A stretch of DNA of 35,130 nucleotides from Bacilli bacterium (GTDB lineage: Bacteria; Bacillota; Bacilli; Paenibacillales; NBRC-103111): contig JAQBPR010000202.1 in NCBI GenBank assembly GCA_028287395.1, positions 1 through 35,130 of the forward strand, read 5' to 3'. The notes below the pieces were generated by a model. It had not been told where the DNA came from and ran no database searches. It saw only the letters and a list, made by a program, of their open reading frames with translations. Shown here piece by piece: positions 18,188 through 27,068 of this stretch. Position 1 is the first letter of the stretch; every line of letters begins with the position of its first letter. The position numbers and the translations under genes were made by a program.

Positions 18188-18700
18188 TCAACGTCCTCTT
18201 CGCCATTTCTCAAACAATTGTTTGAGTTCATTTGACATGTTGCTGTCGAATGGATTACGTTTCGGCTGTGAATTCTCATTTATTCGCTTACGTAATTCTT
18301 TATCATTCTCACGCACTTTAATCAGCAGCTCTCTAGCAGAGAGTCGCAAAGCGCCTTTTCCAAAGATCACATTCTGTTCGGTCATGTCCGAAGTAGCCAC
18401 ATAAACTTGCTTTCTTCTTCCAATCATTTCAGAAACCAAGCGTTCAATGAGCTCATCTGCGGTTTCCTTTTCTTTGGTATAGACGATCCGCAGTTTACTT
18501 TGTTCATATTTGCCACCCAGTCCAGGAACATGGTAAGCATCAAACACAACACAAACATGTATACCGGAATAAGCTTGATAATCGGCTAGCGTATGAATCA
18601 ATTGATCCCTCGCTTCTTCTAAATGGATGTCCTTTAATTTGACCAAATGCGGCCATGAACCAATAATGTTATATCCGTCGACAACTAGGTACTCATCCAT
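18188..18700 (-). CDS. rae1: Ribosome-associated endoribonuclease Rae1 (YacP, NYN domain)
   Basis: Rae1 of B. subtilis cleaves mRNA in the ribosomal A site. The protein (170 residues from ATG 18700) has the NYN/PIN-like fold, with acidic residues in LVVDGYNIIGSWP, VVFDAYHVPG and VATSDMTEQNVIFGKGA. The C-terminal LFEKWRRGR is a family signature. A GTG start nine nt earlier is possible; the ribosome site is weak for both. It follows rlmB by 12 nt, so translation may be coupled. Confidence 0.92.
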   Translation of the reverse strand: MDEYLVVDGYNIIGSWPHLVKLKDIHLEEARDQLIHTLADYQAYSGIHVCVVFDAYHVPGLGGKYEQSKLRIVYTKEKETADELIERLVSEMIGRRKQVYVATSDMTEQNVIFGKGALRLSARELLIKVRENDKELRKRINENSQPKRNPFDSNMSNELKQLFEKWRRGR

Positions 18701-18712
18701 ATGCCACACTCA

Positions 18713-19456
18713 TTATTTTTTAATATTCCGTTGCCGAACCACTTCGTACATGAGTACGGAAGCTGCTACTGAAGCGTTTAAAGAATTGATTTGACCTGCC
18801 ATCGGCAGCTTAACTAGAAAATCACATTTTTCTTTTATTAAACGTCCAATCCCATTGCCTTCATTTCCAATAACAATAGCAAGCGGCATGTTTAAGTCTG
18901 CTTGGTACACGTTCTGTTTCGCATCTCCATCGGCTCCGGCAATCCACACGCCTTTTTCTTTTAGCAAATCGATGGTTTGCGCAATGTTCGTCACTTTGGC
19001 GACAGGCACATATTCAATTGCACCGGCAGAAGTTTTGGCAACCGTCGCCGTTAAACCTACAGACCGCCGTTTCGGAATAATGACCCCGTGAACACCGGTA
19101 CAATCTGCTGAACGTAAAATCGAGCCCAAATTATGCGGATCCTCGATTTCATCTAAAATTAGAATAAAGGGCTCCTGCTCTTTTTCCCGCGCCCGTTGTA
19201 AAATATCGTCCACTTCGACATAATCGTACGCTGCGACTTGTGCAGCGACACCTTGCGTCTGAACCCCTTCGACCATCTGATCGATTTTGCGTCTGTCCGC
19301 GGTTTGAACAAGGATACCTAATGCCTTGGCTTCGGCGATAATCGGCAGTGAATAATGCTTCTGCGCATTGTCTGCGATCCATATTTTGTTGATCGTCCGC
19401 CCAGCACGCATCGCTTCAAGAATCGGATGCTTACCTCCGATATATTCATCTTCCAT
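18713..19456 (-). CDS. rlmB: 23S rRNA 2'-O-methyltransferase RlmB, TrmH/SPOUT family
   Basis: The 247-residue protein has an N-terminal substrate-binding domain (IGGKHPILEAMRAGR) and a C-terminal SPOUT knot domain with motifs LDEIEDPHNLGSILRSAD, IVIGNEGNGI and LNASVAASVLMYE. RlmB methylates G2251 of 23S rRNA in E. coli; in Firmicutes the same gene (YacO) is annotated this way by similarity. A GGGAGGAAA ribosome site lies in the end of mrnC, whose stop is 3 nt upstream, suggesting coupled translation. Confidence 0.93.
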   Translation of the reverse strand: MEDEYIGGKHPILEAMRAGRTINKIWIADNAQKHYSLPIIAEAKALGILVQTADRRKIDQMVEGVQTQGVAAQVAAYDYVEVDDILQRAREKEQEPFILILDEIEDPHNLGSILRSADCTGVHGVIIPKRRSVGLTATVAKTSAGAIEYVPVAKVTNIAQTIDLLKEKGVWIAGADGDAKQNVYQADLNMPLAIVIGNEGNGIGRLIKEKCDFLVKLPMAGQINSLNASVAASVLMYEVVRQRNIKK

Positions 19457-19459
19457 GCT

Positions 19460-19867
19460 CTATTTTCCTCCCACAACCGTCATCATCATTAAATCATTTA
19501 ATCTTTCAAACTGTTCTTTATAATATAAATAACCAATTAAACATTCAAAGGCAGTGCTATGGCGGTAATCCAATATATCACCATTTTTGGGTGCGCTGCC
19601 CGACTTGGCATTGCGGCCTCTTTTGACAATATCCACTTCCTCCGCTGTTAAAAGCGGCATCCAATCAGTTAAAGCTTTGGCTTGCGCTTTGGCCGAAACG
19701 TATTGCGTTGCCTGCTTGTGTAAATGATGAGGACGATGATTGGTCATCGATATCAAATATTGTCTAATAAATACTTCGTAAATCGCATCCCCTATATAAG
19801 CGAGAACGAGCGGGTTCAAATGCTTTGCTTCTTTCGACGGGGGAAATGAAAATAAGCTCCAATCCAT
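19460..19867 (-). CDS. mrnC: Mini-ribonuclease III (23S rRNA maturation)
   Basis: Mini-III is an RNase III catalytic domain without the double-stranded RNA binding domain; in B. subtilis it matures 23S rRNA, helped by L3. The protein is about 135 residues, with the signature LAYIGDAIYEVFIRQYL near the N-terminus and the second acidic cluster STAFECLIGYLYY. The segment RGRNAKSGSAPKN is also typical. The start could be ATG 19867 (used here) or GTG 19876, which directly follows the cysS stop; neither has a strong ribosome site. Confidence 0.92.
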   Translation of the reverse strand: MDWSLFSFPPSKEAKHLNPLVLAYIGDAIYEVFIRQYLISMTNHRPHHLHKQATQYVSAKAQAKALTDWMPLLTAEEVDIVKRGRNAKSGSAPKNGDILDYRHSTAFECLIGYLYYKEQFERLNDLMMMTVVGGK

Positions 19868-19876
19868 ATTATTCAC

Positions 19877-21277
19877 TCACTTCCGTCGCCAACGAATGCC
19901 TTGCGATGTATCCTCGAGAATAATCCCTTTGTCAATGAGAAGGTTACGAATTTCATCCGCTTTCGCCCAATTTTTTGTTGTTCTCGCTTCAATACGCTGT
20001 TCGATTAAGCTTTCAATTTCTTCATCCAACAGCTCCGATTGTGTTTCTTGTAGTATACCCAATATCTCATTCATGGAGGCAAATTGTTCAAGAATGAGCT
20101 TTAAAATACGCTGTTCTACCCTTTCTTGCTGCAAATAGCGATTTGCTTCATTTGCCAAGTCAAACATGGCCGTCACAGCATCGGCGGTATTAAAATCATC
20201 ATCCATCTTTTGTTTGAATCTATCCCCAATTGCAGAGATGGTCTGCACGACTTCATCGGAAGCAGAACCTGCTTGTTCGTTCGTGATTTGTAAACGGTGT
20301 TTGACGTTTGCTAGACAGTTGTTTAAGCGTTCCAAGCTGTTCTTCGCCTGTTGAACAACATCATCACTATAATTAAGCGGGTTACGGTAATGCGCCGACA
20401 GCATAAAAAAGCGAATGACCTCGGAGCCTACTTTGTTTAACATTTCCCTTACATTGAAACCATTGCCTAATGATTTGGACATCTTTTCATTATTAATGTT
20501 GATATAGCCATTATGCATCCAATAATGAGCCATCGGCTGACCCGTTAACGACTCAGACTGGGCTACCTCACATTCATGATGCGGAAACTGCAAATCCTGC
20601 CCGCCCCCATGGATATCAATGGTATCTCCAAGATATTTGCGCACCATAGCGGAGCATTCAATATGCCAGCCGGGTCTTCCCTCTCCCCAAGGGCTTGACC
20701 AATGGATTTCTCCAGCCTTCGCCTTTTTCCATAATACAAAATCATGCGGATTTCTCTTGCGCTCATCAATTTCCACCCGAATGCCAAACTGAAGCTCTTC
20801 TAAATTTTGCTTGGACAGCTTACCATATTCAGTAAACTTATCCGTGTAAAAATAAACATCGCCGCCACTTTCATACGCATAGTCTTTTGCAATCAAACCT
20901 TCGATAAAAGCAATAATTTCGGCAATATTATCGGTAACGCGCGGATGTGTTGTTTCCTGTATGCCCAGTGCTCGCGAATCTTCAAGAAACGCGGCAATAA
21001 ATTGGTCTGCGATGGCTGGAACATCCGTACCCAACTGCTCCGCTTTACGGATCATTTTATCTTCCACATCTGTAATGTTCACAATATAATTCACTTCATA
21101 ACCGCTTGCCGTTAAATATCTTCTCACTAAATCAAAAAAGATCAACGGTCGCGCATTACCGATATGAATATAGTCGTAAACCGTAGGACCGCATACGTAC
21201 ATTTTAACCTTTCCCGGCTCAATGGAGTGAAAGGTCTCTTTTTGTCTTGTTAGCGTGTTGTATATTTTCAATGTCAT
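19877..21277 (-). CDS. cysS: Cysteinyl-tRNA synthetase
   Basis: CysRS charges tRNA-Cys. The 466-residue class I enzyme has HIGN at residues 38-41 and KMSKS near 270. Its zinc ligands are visible as Cys29 (CGPTVYD), HIECSAM and FPHHECE. The start codon lies one base after the cysE stop, with GGAGGA inside the end of cysE, so the two are translationally coupled. Both sit behind the Cys T-box, which links their expression to uncharged tRNA-Cys. Confidence 0.97.
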   Translation of the reverse strand: MTLKIYNTLTRQKETFHSIEPGKVKMYVCGPTVYDYIHIGNARPLIFFDLVRRYLTASGYEVNYIVNITDVEDKMIRKAEQLGTDVPAIADQFIAAFLEDSRALGIQETTHPRVTDNIAEIIAFIEGLIAKDYAYESGGDVYFYTDKFTEYGKLSKQNLEELQFGIRVEIDERKRNPHDFVLWKKAKAGEIHWSSPWGEGRPGWHIECSAMVRKYLGDTIDIHGGGQDLQFPHHECEVAQSESLTGQPMAHYWMHNGYININNEKMSKSLGNGFNVREMLNKVGSEVIRFFMLSAHYRNPLNYSDDVVQQAKNSLERLNNCLANVKHRLQITNEQAGSASDEVVQTISAIGDRFKQKMDDDFNTADAVTAMFDLANEANRYLQQERVEQRILKLILEQFASMNEILGILQETQSELLDEEIESLIEQRIEARTTKNWAKADEIRNLLIDKGIILEDTSQGIRWRRK

Positions 21278-21278
21278 C

Positions 21279-21950
21279 CTAGGATTTTCCTCCGTGCTCT
21301 ATTTTTGGCTGCACTTGTTTTTCCCCTTGTTGTTCCAGTTGTTCCTTGAGTTCATCAATTTGCTTTTGCATTTGCCGAAATAAGTCCATTAACGGATCAA
21401 TGTTGTTGCTATGATCTAAGCGATCAATTCGTACACCGTTACGCTTAACGATTTTACCGGGAATACCGACTACGGTTGAGTTCGCCGGAACTTCACTAAG
21501 TACGACCGAATTCGCGCCAATACGTGAATTATCGCCAACGGTAAAAGAACCCACCACTTTCGCTCCCGCAGAAATAACCACGTTATTGCCGATTGTTGGG
21601 TGTCTTTTTCCTTTTTCCTTACCTGTTCCGCCAAGCGTGACCGCATGATACATCAGGACATCATCACCAATTTCGCACGTTTCGCCTATGACGATACCCA
21701 TCCCATGATCAATAAAAAATCGTTGCCCGATTTGCGCTCCCGGATGGATCTCAATGCCCGTCATAAAGCGGCTAAACTGCGAGATCATTCGCGCTATTGT
21801 ATACATGTGTTTGCGATAAAACCAATGTGCGATACGATGGGCCCAAATCGCATGGAGTCCCGAATAAGTGAAGATGACTTCAAATGTTCCTCGCGCCGCT
21901 GGGTCATTATCAAATACAGTTTGAATATCCGAACGGATCCTGGCAAACAT
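21279..21950 (-). CDS. cysE: Serine O-acetyltransferase
   Basis: CysE makes O-acetylserine, the carbon skeleton for cysteine. The 223-residue protein has an N-terminal helical part ([10 protein letters not shown] equivalent: [18 protein letters not shown]) and the left-handed beta-helix of hexapeptide acyltransferases ([18 protein letters not shown], then [15 protein letters not shown]). The C-terminal tail is predicted coiled ([18 protein letters not shown]). I start at ATG 21950 because AAAGGGG is 7 nt upstream and this matches the family; ATG 21956 lies too close to it. It is first in the T-box operon. Confidence 0.95.
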   Translation of the reverse strand: MFARIRSDIQTVFDNDPAARGTFEVIFTYSGLHAIWAHRIAHWFYRKHMYTIARMISQFSRFMTGIEIHPGAQIGQRFFIDHGMGIVIGETCEIGDDVLMYHAVTLGGTGKEKGKRHPTIGNNVVISAGAKVVGSFTVGDNSRIGANSVVLSEVPANSTVVGIPGKIVKRNGVRIDRLDHSNNIDPLMDLFRQMQKQIDELKEQLEQQGEKQVQPKIEHGGKS

Positions 21951-21976
21951 CTTCATTCCCCTTTATGCTTAAAAAT

Positions 21977-22237
21977 AAAAAAAGCCCCCGCAGCATTATG
22001 CTGCAGAGGCGTTATATACGCGGTTCCACTCTGCTTGGACGCCCTAAAGAAGGGAAGTCTCTTGTAAGTTCATATCGGGGACAGCCCGGTGAAAAGTCAA
22101 TTCATAATGGAATTAATTTCACTGCTCACAGATGCATTTCCACGCAAGGGGAATGGATATTTCTCAGCAGAGCCGCGAAATGCCGCTCCAATATCCTCTC
22201 TGGAAAACCCTTCTTGATTGTACTTGTCTGATCATCG
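21977..22237 (-). promoter_or_regulatory. Cysteine T-box riboswitch ahead of cysE-cysS
   Basis: The minus strand carries the T-box AGAGTGGAACCGCG (22032-22019), then a GC-rich 12-bp terminator hairpin (22010-21984) and a run of T. Upstream is a stem I with an AAGTA motif on the 5' side, AGAGAG in the upper part and a candidate specifier UGC (22136-22134) followed by A and UCUG, which pairs with CAGA. UGC is a cysteine codon, matching the downstream genes. Uncharged tRNA-Cys should favour read-through. Confidence 0.93.
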
Positions 22238-22265
22238 CATTAAATTATATTAGATTTTAAATACA

Positions 22266-22294
22266 AGTATACCTAAATAGTTGAGTTATGACAA
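22266..22294 (-). promoter_or_regulatory. Sigma-A promoter of the T-box-cysES operon
   Basis: TTGTCA (22294-22289), 17-nt spacer and TATACT (22271-22266). The -35 is formed exactly by the last two sense codons of gltX (TTG TCA). Transcription would start near 22259, just before the T-box. A TATAAT at 22249-22244 lacks a suitable -35. Confidence 0.65.
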
Positions 22295-23743
22295 TAAGCT
22301 TTGCAAACGGGCAATAACTTTTGTTCTACCCAACAAAAATAAGGATGCATTTAGATCGGGTCCATGCATTTGTCCTGTCAACGCAACACGGATAGACATA
22401 AACAAGGGCTTGCCTTTAAAGCCTGTTTCCGTTTGAACTTGCTTCAACAAAACCTTCATCTGTTCCGCATTAAAAGAATCCGCTAGCTCTACTTGCTGGA
22501 GAAAGCTTGCCAAGACAATAGGGGCATGCTCTTCAGCTAAAACCGCTCTAGCTTCGTCGTCATAAACAATTTCGTCTGTGAAAAACAACTGTGACAATGA
22601 AACAATCTCCGCAACAAAAGGGAGCTGATCTTGATACAATTGAACAAGTGCCGATACCCACTCCAACTCGGTTTCGGTAACATGTTGTGGAATTTTACCT
22701 GCTTTTTGCAAATGGGGAATAGCTAGTTCAACAACGCGCGCGCTTTCTGTCTTTTTTAAATATAGGTTATTCATCCAATTCAATTTGTCCATATCGAATA
22801 CAGCCGGACTTTTCGAAATTCGATCCAACGAGAATTGATCTATAATATCCTGCTTACTGAAAATTTCCTCTTCGCCTTTGGGAGACCAGCCCAGCAATGT
22901 GATAAAATTCAGCACCGCTTCTGGCAGGTAACCCATATCCTTGTATTGTTCAACAAATTGCACAATCGATTCGTCTCGTTTACTCATTTTTTTACGATCC
23001 GGATTCAAAATAAGCGATAAATGGGCGAATTGCGGCGGCTGCACGCCAAGAGCTTGATAGATAAGTAATTGTCTAGGCGTATTGGATAAATGCTCTTCAG
23101 CACGAATGACATGCGTTATCTTCATTAAATGATCGTCAAGCACAACGGCAAAATTGTACATGGGTATCCCGTCGGGACGTAAAATAATAAAATCACCTAT
23201 ATCATTAGATGCAAACTCTACATGCCCGCGCACTTGGTCTTCAATAACAATCGTTTCATTCGTTGGAACGCGAAAACGCAACGTTGGTTTCCGTCCTTCA
23301 TTTTCGTACTGTACGATTTGCTGAGCCGTTAAATGACGACATTTCCCGGAATAGCTGAGCATTTCGCCTTCAGCTTCTTGTTCCGTGCGTTCCTGTGCGA
23401 GTTCTTCCTCTGAGCAATAACAGCGATATGCTTGCTTATTTTCAACGAGCTGATCGATAAAGGGCTGGTAAAGCGGGAGTCTTTTCAACTGTGAATAGGG
23501 ACCATACTCCCCGCCAATGTCGACACTTTCATCCCAATCGATGCCGAGCCATTTTAATCCGCTCAGTTGATTGTCTACTCCCGTTTCAACATGCCGCGTC
23601 TGATCCGTATCTTCAAAACGAATAATGAATTTTCCTTGCTTGCTTCGCGCATATAAATAATTAAATAGCGCAGTTCTTGCGCCGCCGATATGTAAATGAC
23701 CTGTCGGACTTGGCGCATAACGAACACGAACTTGTCCGTCCAT
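22286..23743 (-). CDS. gltX: Glutamyl-tRNA synthetase
   Basis: GluRS charges tRNA-Glu and, in Firmicutes lacking GlnRS, also tRNA-Gln for later amidation. The 485-residue class I enzyme has PSPTGHLHIG at residues 11-20 and KMSKRDES near 255. A CYC motif and following Cys/His form the likely zinc site near residue 108-135. AAAGGGG lies 9 nt before the ATG. It follows ispF; the T-box promoter of cysES overlaps its 3' end. Confidence 0.97.
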   Translation of the reverse strand: MDGQVRVRYAPSPTGHLHIGGARTALFNYLYARSKQGKFIIRFEDTDQTRHVETGVDNQLSGLKWLGIDWDESVDIGGEYGPYSQLKRLPLYQPFIDQLVENKQAYRCYCSEEELAQERTEQEAEGEMLSYSGKCRHLTAQQIVQYENEGRKPTLRFRVPTNETIVIEDQVRGHVEFASNDIGDFIILRPDGIPMYNFAVVLDDHLMKITHVIRAEEHLSNTPRQLLIYQALGVQPPQFAHLSLILNPDRKKMSKRDESIVQFVEQYKDMGYLPEAVLNFITLLGWSPKGEEEIFSKQDIIDQFSLDRISKSPAVFDMDKLNWMNNLYLKKTESARVVELAIPHLQKAGKIPQHVTETELEWVSALVQLYQDQLPFVAEIVSLSQLFFTDEIVYDDEARAVLAEEHAPIVLASFLQQVELADSFNAEQMKVLLKQVQTETGFKGKPLFMSIRVALTGQMHGPDLNASLFLLGRTKVIARLQSLLS

Positions 23744-23789
23744 CTGTCTAAACCCCTTTCAATCCTGTGTTCTGTAAACATTTCATGCT

Positions 23790-23819
23790 ATCATAGCACA
23801 TTTTTCAATAGGCAAACAA
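23790..23819 (-). promoter_or_regulatory. Possible promoter of gltX
   Basis: TTGTTT (23819-23814), 18-nt spacer and TATGAT (23795-23790) preceded by TGC. The -35 is weak, and the site lies in the end of ispF, so it may be secondary to read-through from upstream. Confidence 0.35.
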
Positions 23820-24273
23820 CCGCTTGCGCTGCGATCCCTTCACCTCGACCCGTAAACCCAAGCTGCTCCGTTGTCGTTGCTTTAATGTTAACTTGGGACG
23901 GTTCTGCACCCAACGCTGTCGCAATCACTTGGACCATTTGCGGAATATAAGGCGCCATTTTGGGTCGCTGGGCGATAATCGTTGCATCTAAATTACCGAG
24001 ACCATAGCCTTTTGCTTTGACTAAATCCCATATATGACAAAGCAGCTGTAAGCTATCTGCATCTTTAAACTGCGGATCCGTATCGGGAAAATGCTTGCCA
24101 ATATCACCCAATGCAAGCGCACCCAGAATTGCGTCGCTGATCGTATGCAGCAATACATCGGCATCAGAATGGCCCAGCAGACCTTTTTCAAAAGGGATGT
24201 CCACTCCACCAATGATACATTTGCGTCCAACTACCAGCTGATGCACATCAAACCCTTGTCCTACTCGAATCAT
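23791..24273 (-). CDS. ispF: 2-C-methyl-D-erythritol 2,4-cyclodiphosphate synthase
   Basis: IspF closes the cyclodiphosphate ring in the MEP isoprenoid pathway. The 160-residue protein has the metal ligands Asp9 and His11 (GFDVH) and His43 ([12 protein letters not shown]), plus the C-terminal [11 protein letters not shown]. Its ATG overlaps the ispD stop in an ATGA, so it is translated by coupling with the preceding pathway enzyme. Confidence 0.97.
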   Translation of the reverse strand: MIRVGQGFDVHQLVVGRKCIIGGVDIPFEKGLLGHSDADVLLHTISDAILGALALGDIGKHFPDTDPQFKDADSLQLLCHIWDLVKAKGYGLGNLDATIIAQRPKMAPYIPQMVQVIATALGAEPSQVNIKATTTEQLGFTGRGEGIAAQAVVCLLKNVL

Positions 24274-24974
24274 GATTTATTCTCTCCCTTATTCAAATGA
24301 ATACTATATTCGGCCCACGCCAAATCTTCTGGTGTCGTAATTTTAATGTTTGTATAGCTTCCTTCAACTACAGCTACCTTTTCCCCTAATCTTTCGAGCA
24401 GCATGGCATCATCTGTGCCCGTAAAGTCATCTTTAAGAGCCTGTTCATGCGCATAGATCAAATGGTCAAGCCGAAAAGCCTGCGGGGTCTGTATCGCCCA
24501 CAAGCTTCGTCGGTCCGGTGTTGATTCAATATGTCCTAATGCATTCACTACCTTAATGGTATCTTTAACTGGAACAGCTAGCACAGCAGCCCCGTCATCT
24601 TGCGCTTGACGCCAACACGCAACAATATCCTTCGCAGTAATAAAAGGGCGGACTCCATCATGGACTAAAACCCAAACGACTTGGTCAGACAAACTACGGA
24701 GGCCTTTTAAAACCGAGGATTGCCGTTCCTTGCCACCAGAAACGATGTCACTTATTTTAGCGAATCCGTATTGCTGCTTATATTGCTCACACCGTTGTTC
24801 GTCACCTTCTTCTACGACCAAGATAATATGACTAATCTCTGGCATGCTATGAAAAACTTCTAATGTATGTACCAGAATCGGTTTATTGTCCAGCAACAAA
24901 TATTGCTTGCTTTCTTCTGTCCCCATCCGTGTACCTTTACCTGCTGCAACGATTACAACACCGAGTTGCTCCAT
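24270..24974 (-). CDS. ispD: 2-C-methyl-D-erythritol 4-phosphate cytidylyltransferase
   Basis: IspD transfers CMP to methylerythritol phosphate in the MEP pathway. The product is 234 residues. The nucleotide-binding loop [13 protein letters not shown] is at the N-terminus, followed by HDGVRPFI and the TPQAFR segment. ATG 24974 is preferred, with AGGGGA 7 nt upstream; a TTG at 24992 overlaps that site. It follows yacL, with an AT-rich imperfect hairpin spanning 24991-25032, and overlaps ispF. Confidence 0.96.
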   Translation of the reverse strand: MEQLGVVIVAAGKGTRMGTEESKQYLLLDNKPILVHTLEVFHSMPEISHIILVVEEGDEQRCEQYKQQYGFAKISDIVSGGKERQSSVLKGLRSLSDQVVWVLVHDGVRPFITAKDIVACWRQAQDDGAAVLAVPVKDTIKVVNALGHIESTPDRRSLWAIQTPQAFRLDHLIYAHEQALKDDFTGTDDAMLLERLGEKVAVVEGSYTNIKITTPEDLAWAEYSIHLNKGENKS

Positions 24975-25027
24975 CCCGATTCCCCTGCCCAATAAACGAT
25001 TATATACTGCTTCTTATATTAATCGTT

Positions 25028-26080
25028 TTATTGCGCTTTTTCCAACAATTTCGGTTTGGCGAAAATCATCCGTCCTGCAGAGGTTTGTAATACACTGGTT
25101 ACCATGACTTCCATGGTTGCGCCAATGAATTCACGACCACCTTCGACGACAATCATCGTGCCATCATCCAGGTAAGCCACTCCCTGCCCATGTTCCTTCC
25201 CGTCTTTAATCACCTGTACAAGAATTTCCTCACCCGGCAAAACAACGGGCTTAACCGCATTAGCTAAATCATTAATGTTCAACACGGAAACACCTTGAAG
25301 CTCACATACTTTATTTAAATTAAAGTCATTCGTGATCACTTTCCCATGCAGCACTTTAGCCAGTCGAACCAATTTACTGTCGACTTCATTAATTTCTTCA
25401 AAGTCACCTTCGTAAATAAGCACCTTTACTTCCAATTCTTTTTGAATTTTGTTCAGAATATCCAGCCCGCGTCGGCCACGATTTCGTTTAAGCAGGTCCG
25501 AAGAATCTGCTATATGCTGAAGCTCCTCCAATACGAATTCCGGAATAACCAACGTCCCTTCAATAAACCCGGTTTTACAAATATCAGCAATTCTGCCGTC
25601 AATAATGACGCTCGTATCCAAAATTTTATGCTCTTCGTAAAACGGTTTTTCGTTTCCATCGTTTTTACCACGGAACAACGCGAAAAATGAGGTTAAATCC
25701 TCTCTCCGTGAATAACCCAGTCGTACACCTGCACTTCCCAATATAATCGTCACAAGCACTGGTAAAACATTGCCACCAAAATTAAGCTTCCCTAGCATTG
25801 GAAACAATAAAACGGAGACAAATAACCCAAGGATAAGTCCCGCTGTTGCAGCGATAAGATCGGATATGGGAACTCTCGCTACCTGTTCTTCCCCTTTTCG
25901 AATGAGTCTTGCTCCTAAATATTCAATCCATGTTACTGCCAAGAAGAACAGTACCGCGCCCAGTCCCATCATCCAATATTGCTGTCCGTTAAACTGTTTT
26001 GATCCAATCAAATCACTCCATTGAAAACCAACGATCCCTCCTAATAAAGCACTAAAAAATTGCATCCACTTTTTAATCAT
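25028..26080 (-). CDS. Membrane PIN-TRAM domain protein (YacL family)
   Basis: The 350-residue protein has an N-terminal membrane part with about four hydrophobic helices (residues 5-25, 34-55, 70-92, 100-122). A PIN nuclease-like domain follows, beginning KILDTSVIIDGRIADI, and a TRAM domain closes the protein (GEEILVQVIKDGKEHGQGVAYLDD). Conserved acidic residues DTS, the DG pair and TNDFNLN suggest an intact metal site. This matches B. subtilis YacL at the same locus. The RNA or DNA substrate is not known to me. AAGGAGGT precedes the ATG. Confidence 0.9.
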   Translation of the reverse strand: MIKKWMQFFSALLGGIVGFQWSDLIGSKQFNGQQYWMMGLGAVLFFLAVTWIEYLGARLIRKGEEQVARVPISDLIAATAGLILGLFVSVLLFPMLGKLNFGGNVLPVLVTIILGSAGVRLGYSRREDLTSFFALFRGKNDGNEKPFYEEHKILDTSVIIDGRIADICKTGFIEGTLVIPEFVLEELQHIADSSDLLKRNRGRRGLDILNKIQKELEVKVLIYEGDFEEINEVDSKLVRLAKVLHGKVITNDFNLNKVCELQGVSVLNINDLANAVKPVVLPGEEILVQVIKDGKEHGQGVAYLDDGTMIVVEGGREFIGATMEVMVTSVLQTSAGRMIFAKPKLLEKAQ

Positions 26081-26180
26081 TGCTCCACCTCCTTGTACAG
26101 TTTCTTTATAATTATGAACATATTCCAGGGTTGCTAAACGTGTCTGTCCTAACCCGTAAAATGTTTAGCCAAAAATAAAA

Positions 26181-26220
26181 AAAAGCATCTATTTTCTATG
26201 ACCAGAAAATAAATGCTTTT
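26181..26220. terminator. Bidirectional-looking terminator between pssA and yacL
   Basis: A 17-bp stem with one mismatch (26181-26197 with 26204-26220) and a 6-nt loop. The minus strand continues into a T-rich tract ending near 26171 and the plus strand into TTTTTA. On the minus strand it would end pssA transcription; all local genes are on that strand. Confidence 0.85.
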
Positions 26221-26256
26221 TATTTGGGTTTTATGAAGTTATAAGATTCTTTAAAA

Positions 26257-27000
26257 TTACATAGGCCATTCTGTACGTGATTGCTCTTCTTTATTTCGAC
26301 GGTTTCTTTTTAGTGGGCGGAACAAGCGATCAACGTTTTTTTTTAAGCCATAGAGCGCATATAGGAGTAGTGGAATAAAGATCATTTTCGTCAAAATGCC
26401 TGGAAATTCAATGGCTAATAAAACTGCGACTACGACAATGATCGGTGTGATCCAAATAGCATTTTTGGGAATGCCCACTTTTTTAAAATTAGGGTATTTC
26501 ACTCTGCTGACCATTAAGTAAGAAAGCAATAAAGTTGCAACCAATAAAATATAAGGACTTAATTCATTTGCAAATAAAGCTAAAGTACAGAGGAAGCCAC
26601 CGGCGGCTGGAATAGGTAACCCAATAAAATAACCCGGTGTGCCTGCCACGACATTAAATCGTGCCAAACGCATGGCCCCGCAAATGGGGAAAATCGATGT
26701 AATAATCCAAGCTATTGGTTCATTTACCACCGAAGCATCGCTAAAAGCGACAACATACATTATAAAAGCAGGCGCTAAGCCAAATGAAATGACATCAGAT
26801 AAAGAATCCAATTCCTTGCCGAATTCACTTTGTGCATTCAAAGCTCTAGCCACACGACCATCCAAACCATCCATTAACATCGCGACAATGACAAAAATGG
26901 CTGCCAATTCTGGATGTTTATTGTAAACCAATATCATCGATAAAATTCCCAAAAAAAGATTACCAATCGTAAACATATTGGGAACGGATTTTCTAATCAT
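26257..27000 (-). CDS. pssA: CDP-diacylglycerol-serine O-phosphatidyltransferase
   Basis: PssA makes phosphatidylserine, the precursor of phosphatidylethanolamine. The 247-residue membrane protein carries the CDP-alcohol phosphotransferase signature: DGLDGRVAR (Asp43 region), then a Gly eight residues on and KELDSLSD. Several hydrophobic helices follow, and the C-terminus is a charged cytoplasmic tail (KKNVDRLFRPLKRNRRNKEE). GGTGG precedes the ATG. It has a private consensus promoter and terminator, so it is an independent unit between disA and yacL. In B. subtilis the gene lies elsewhere. Confidence 0.95.
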   Translation of the reverse strand: MIRKSVPNMFTIGNLFLGILSMILVYNKHPELAAIFVIVAMLMDGLDGRVARALNAQSEFGKELDSLSDVISFGLAPAFIMYVVAFSDASVVNEPIAWIITSIFPICGAMRLARFNVVAGTPGYFIGLPIPAAGGFLCTLALFANELSPYILLVATLLLSYLMVSRVKYPNFKKVGIPKNAIWITPIIVVVAVLLAIEFPGILTKMIFIPLLLYALYGLKKNVDRLFRPLKRNRRNKEEQSRTEWPM

Positions 27001-27039
27001 ACTTCAACCACCTTTGTTGTACTGAACACTAATCGTTAA

Positions 27040-27068
27040 ATTATATATAAATTAAATATGTCTGTCAA
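27040..27068 (-). promoter_or_regulatory. Perfect consensus sigma-A promoter of pssA inside disA
   Basis: TTGACA (27068-27063), exactly 17 nt, TATAAT (27045-27040). The -35 lies within the last codons of disA. It is the best promoter match in the window and should express pssA independently of radA-disA. Confidence 0.8.

Noticed and set aside
22244-22249. TATAAT upstream of the T-box as the cysES -10
   Set aside because: No acceptable -35 lies at 16-18 nt; the TTGTCA/TATACT pair just upstream fits better.
26132-26168. CTAAAC/GTTTAG dyad upstream of yacL
   Set aside because: Only six base pairs with a long loop and no associated promoter or terminator; likely chance.
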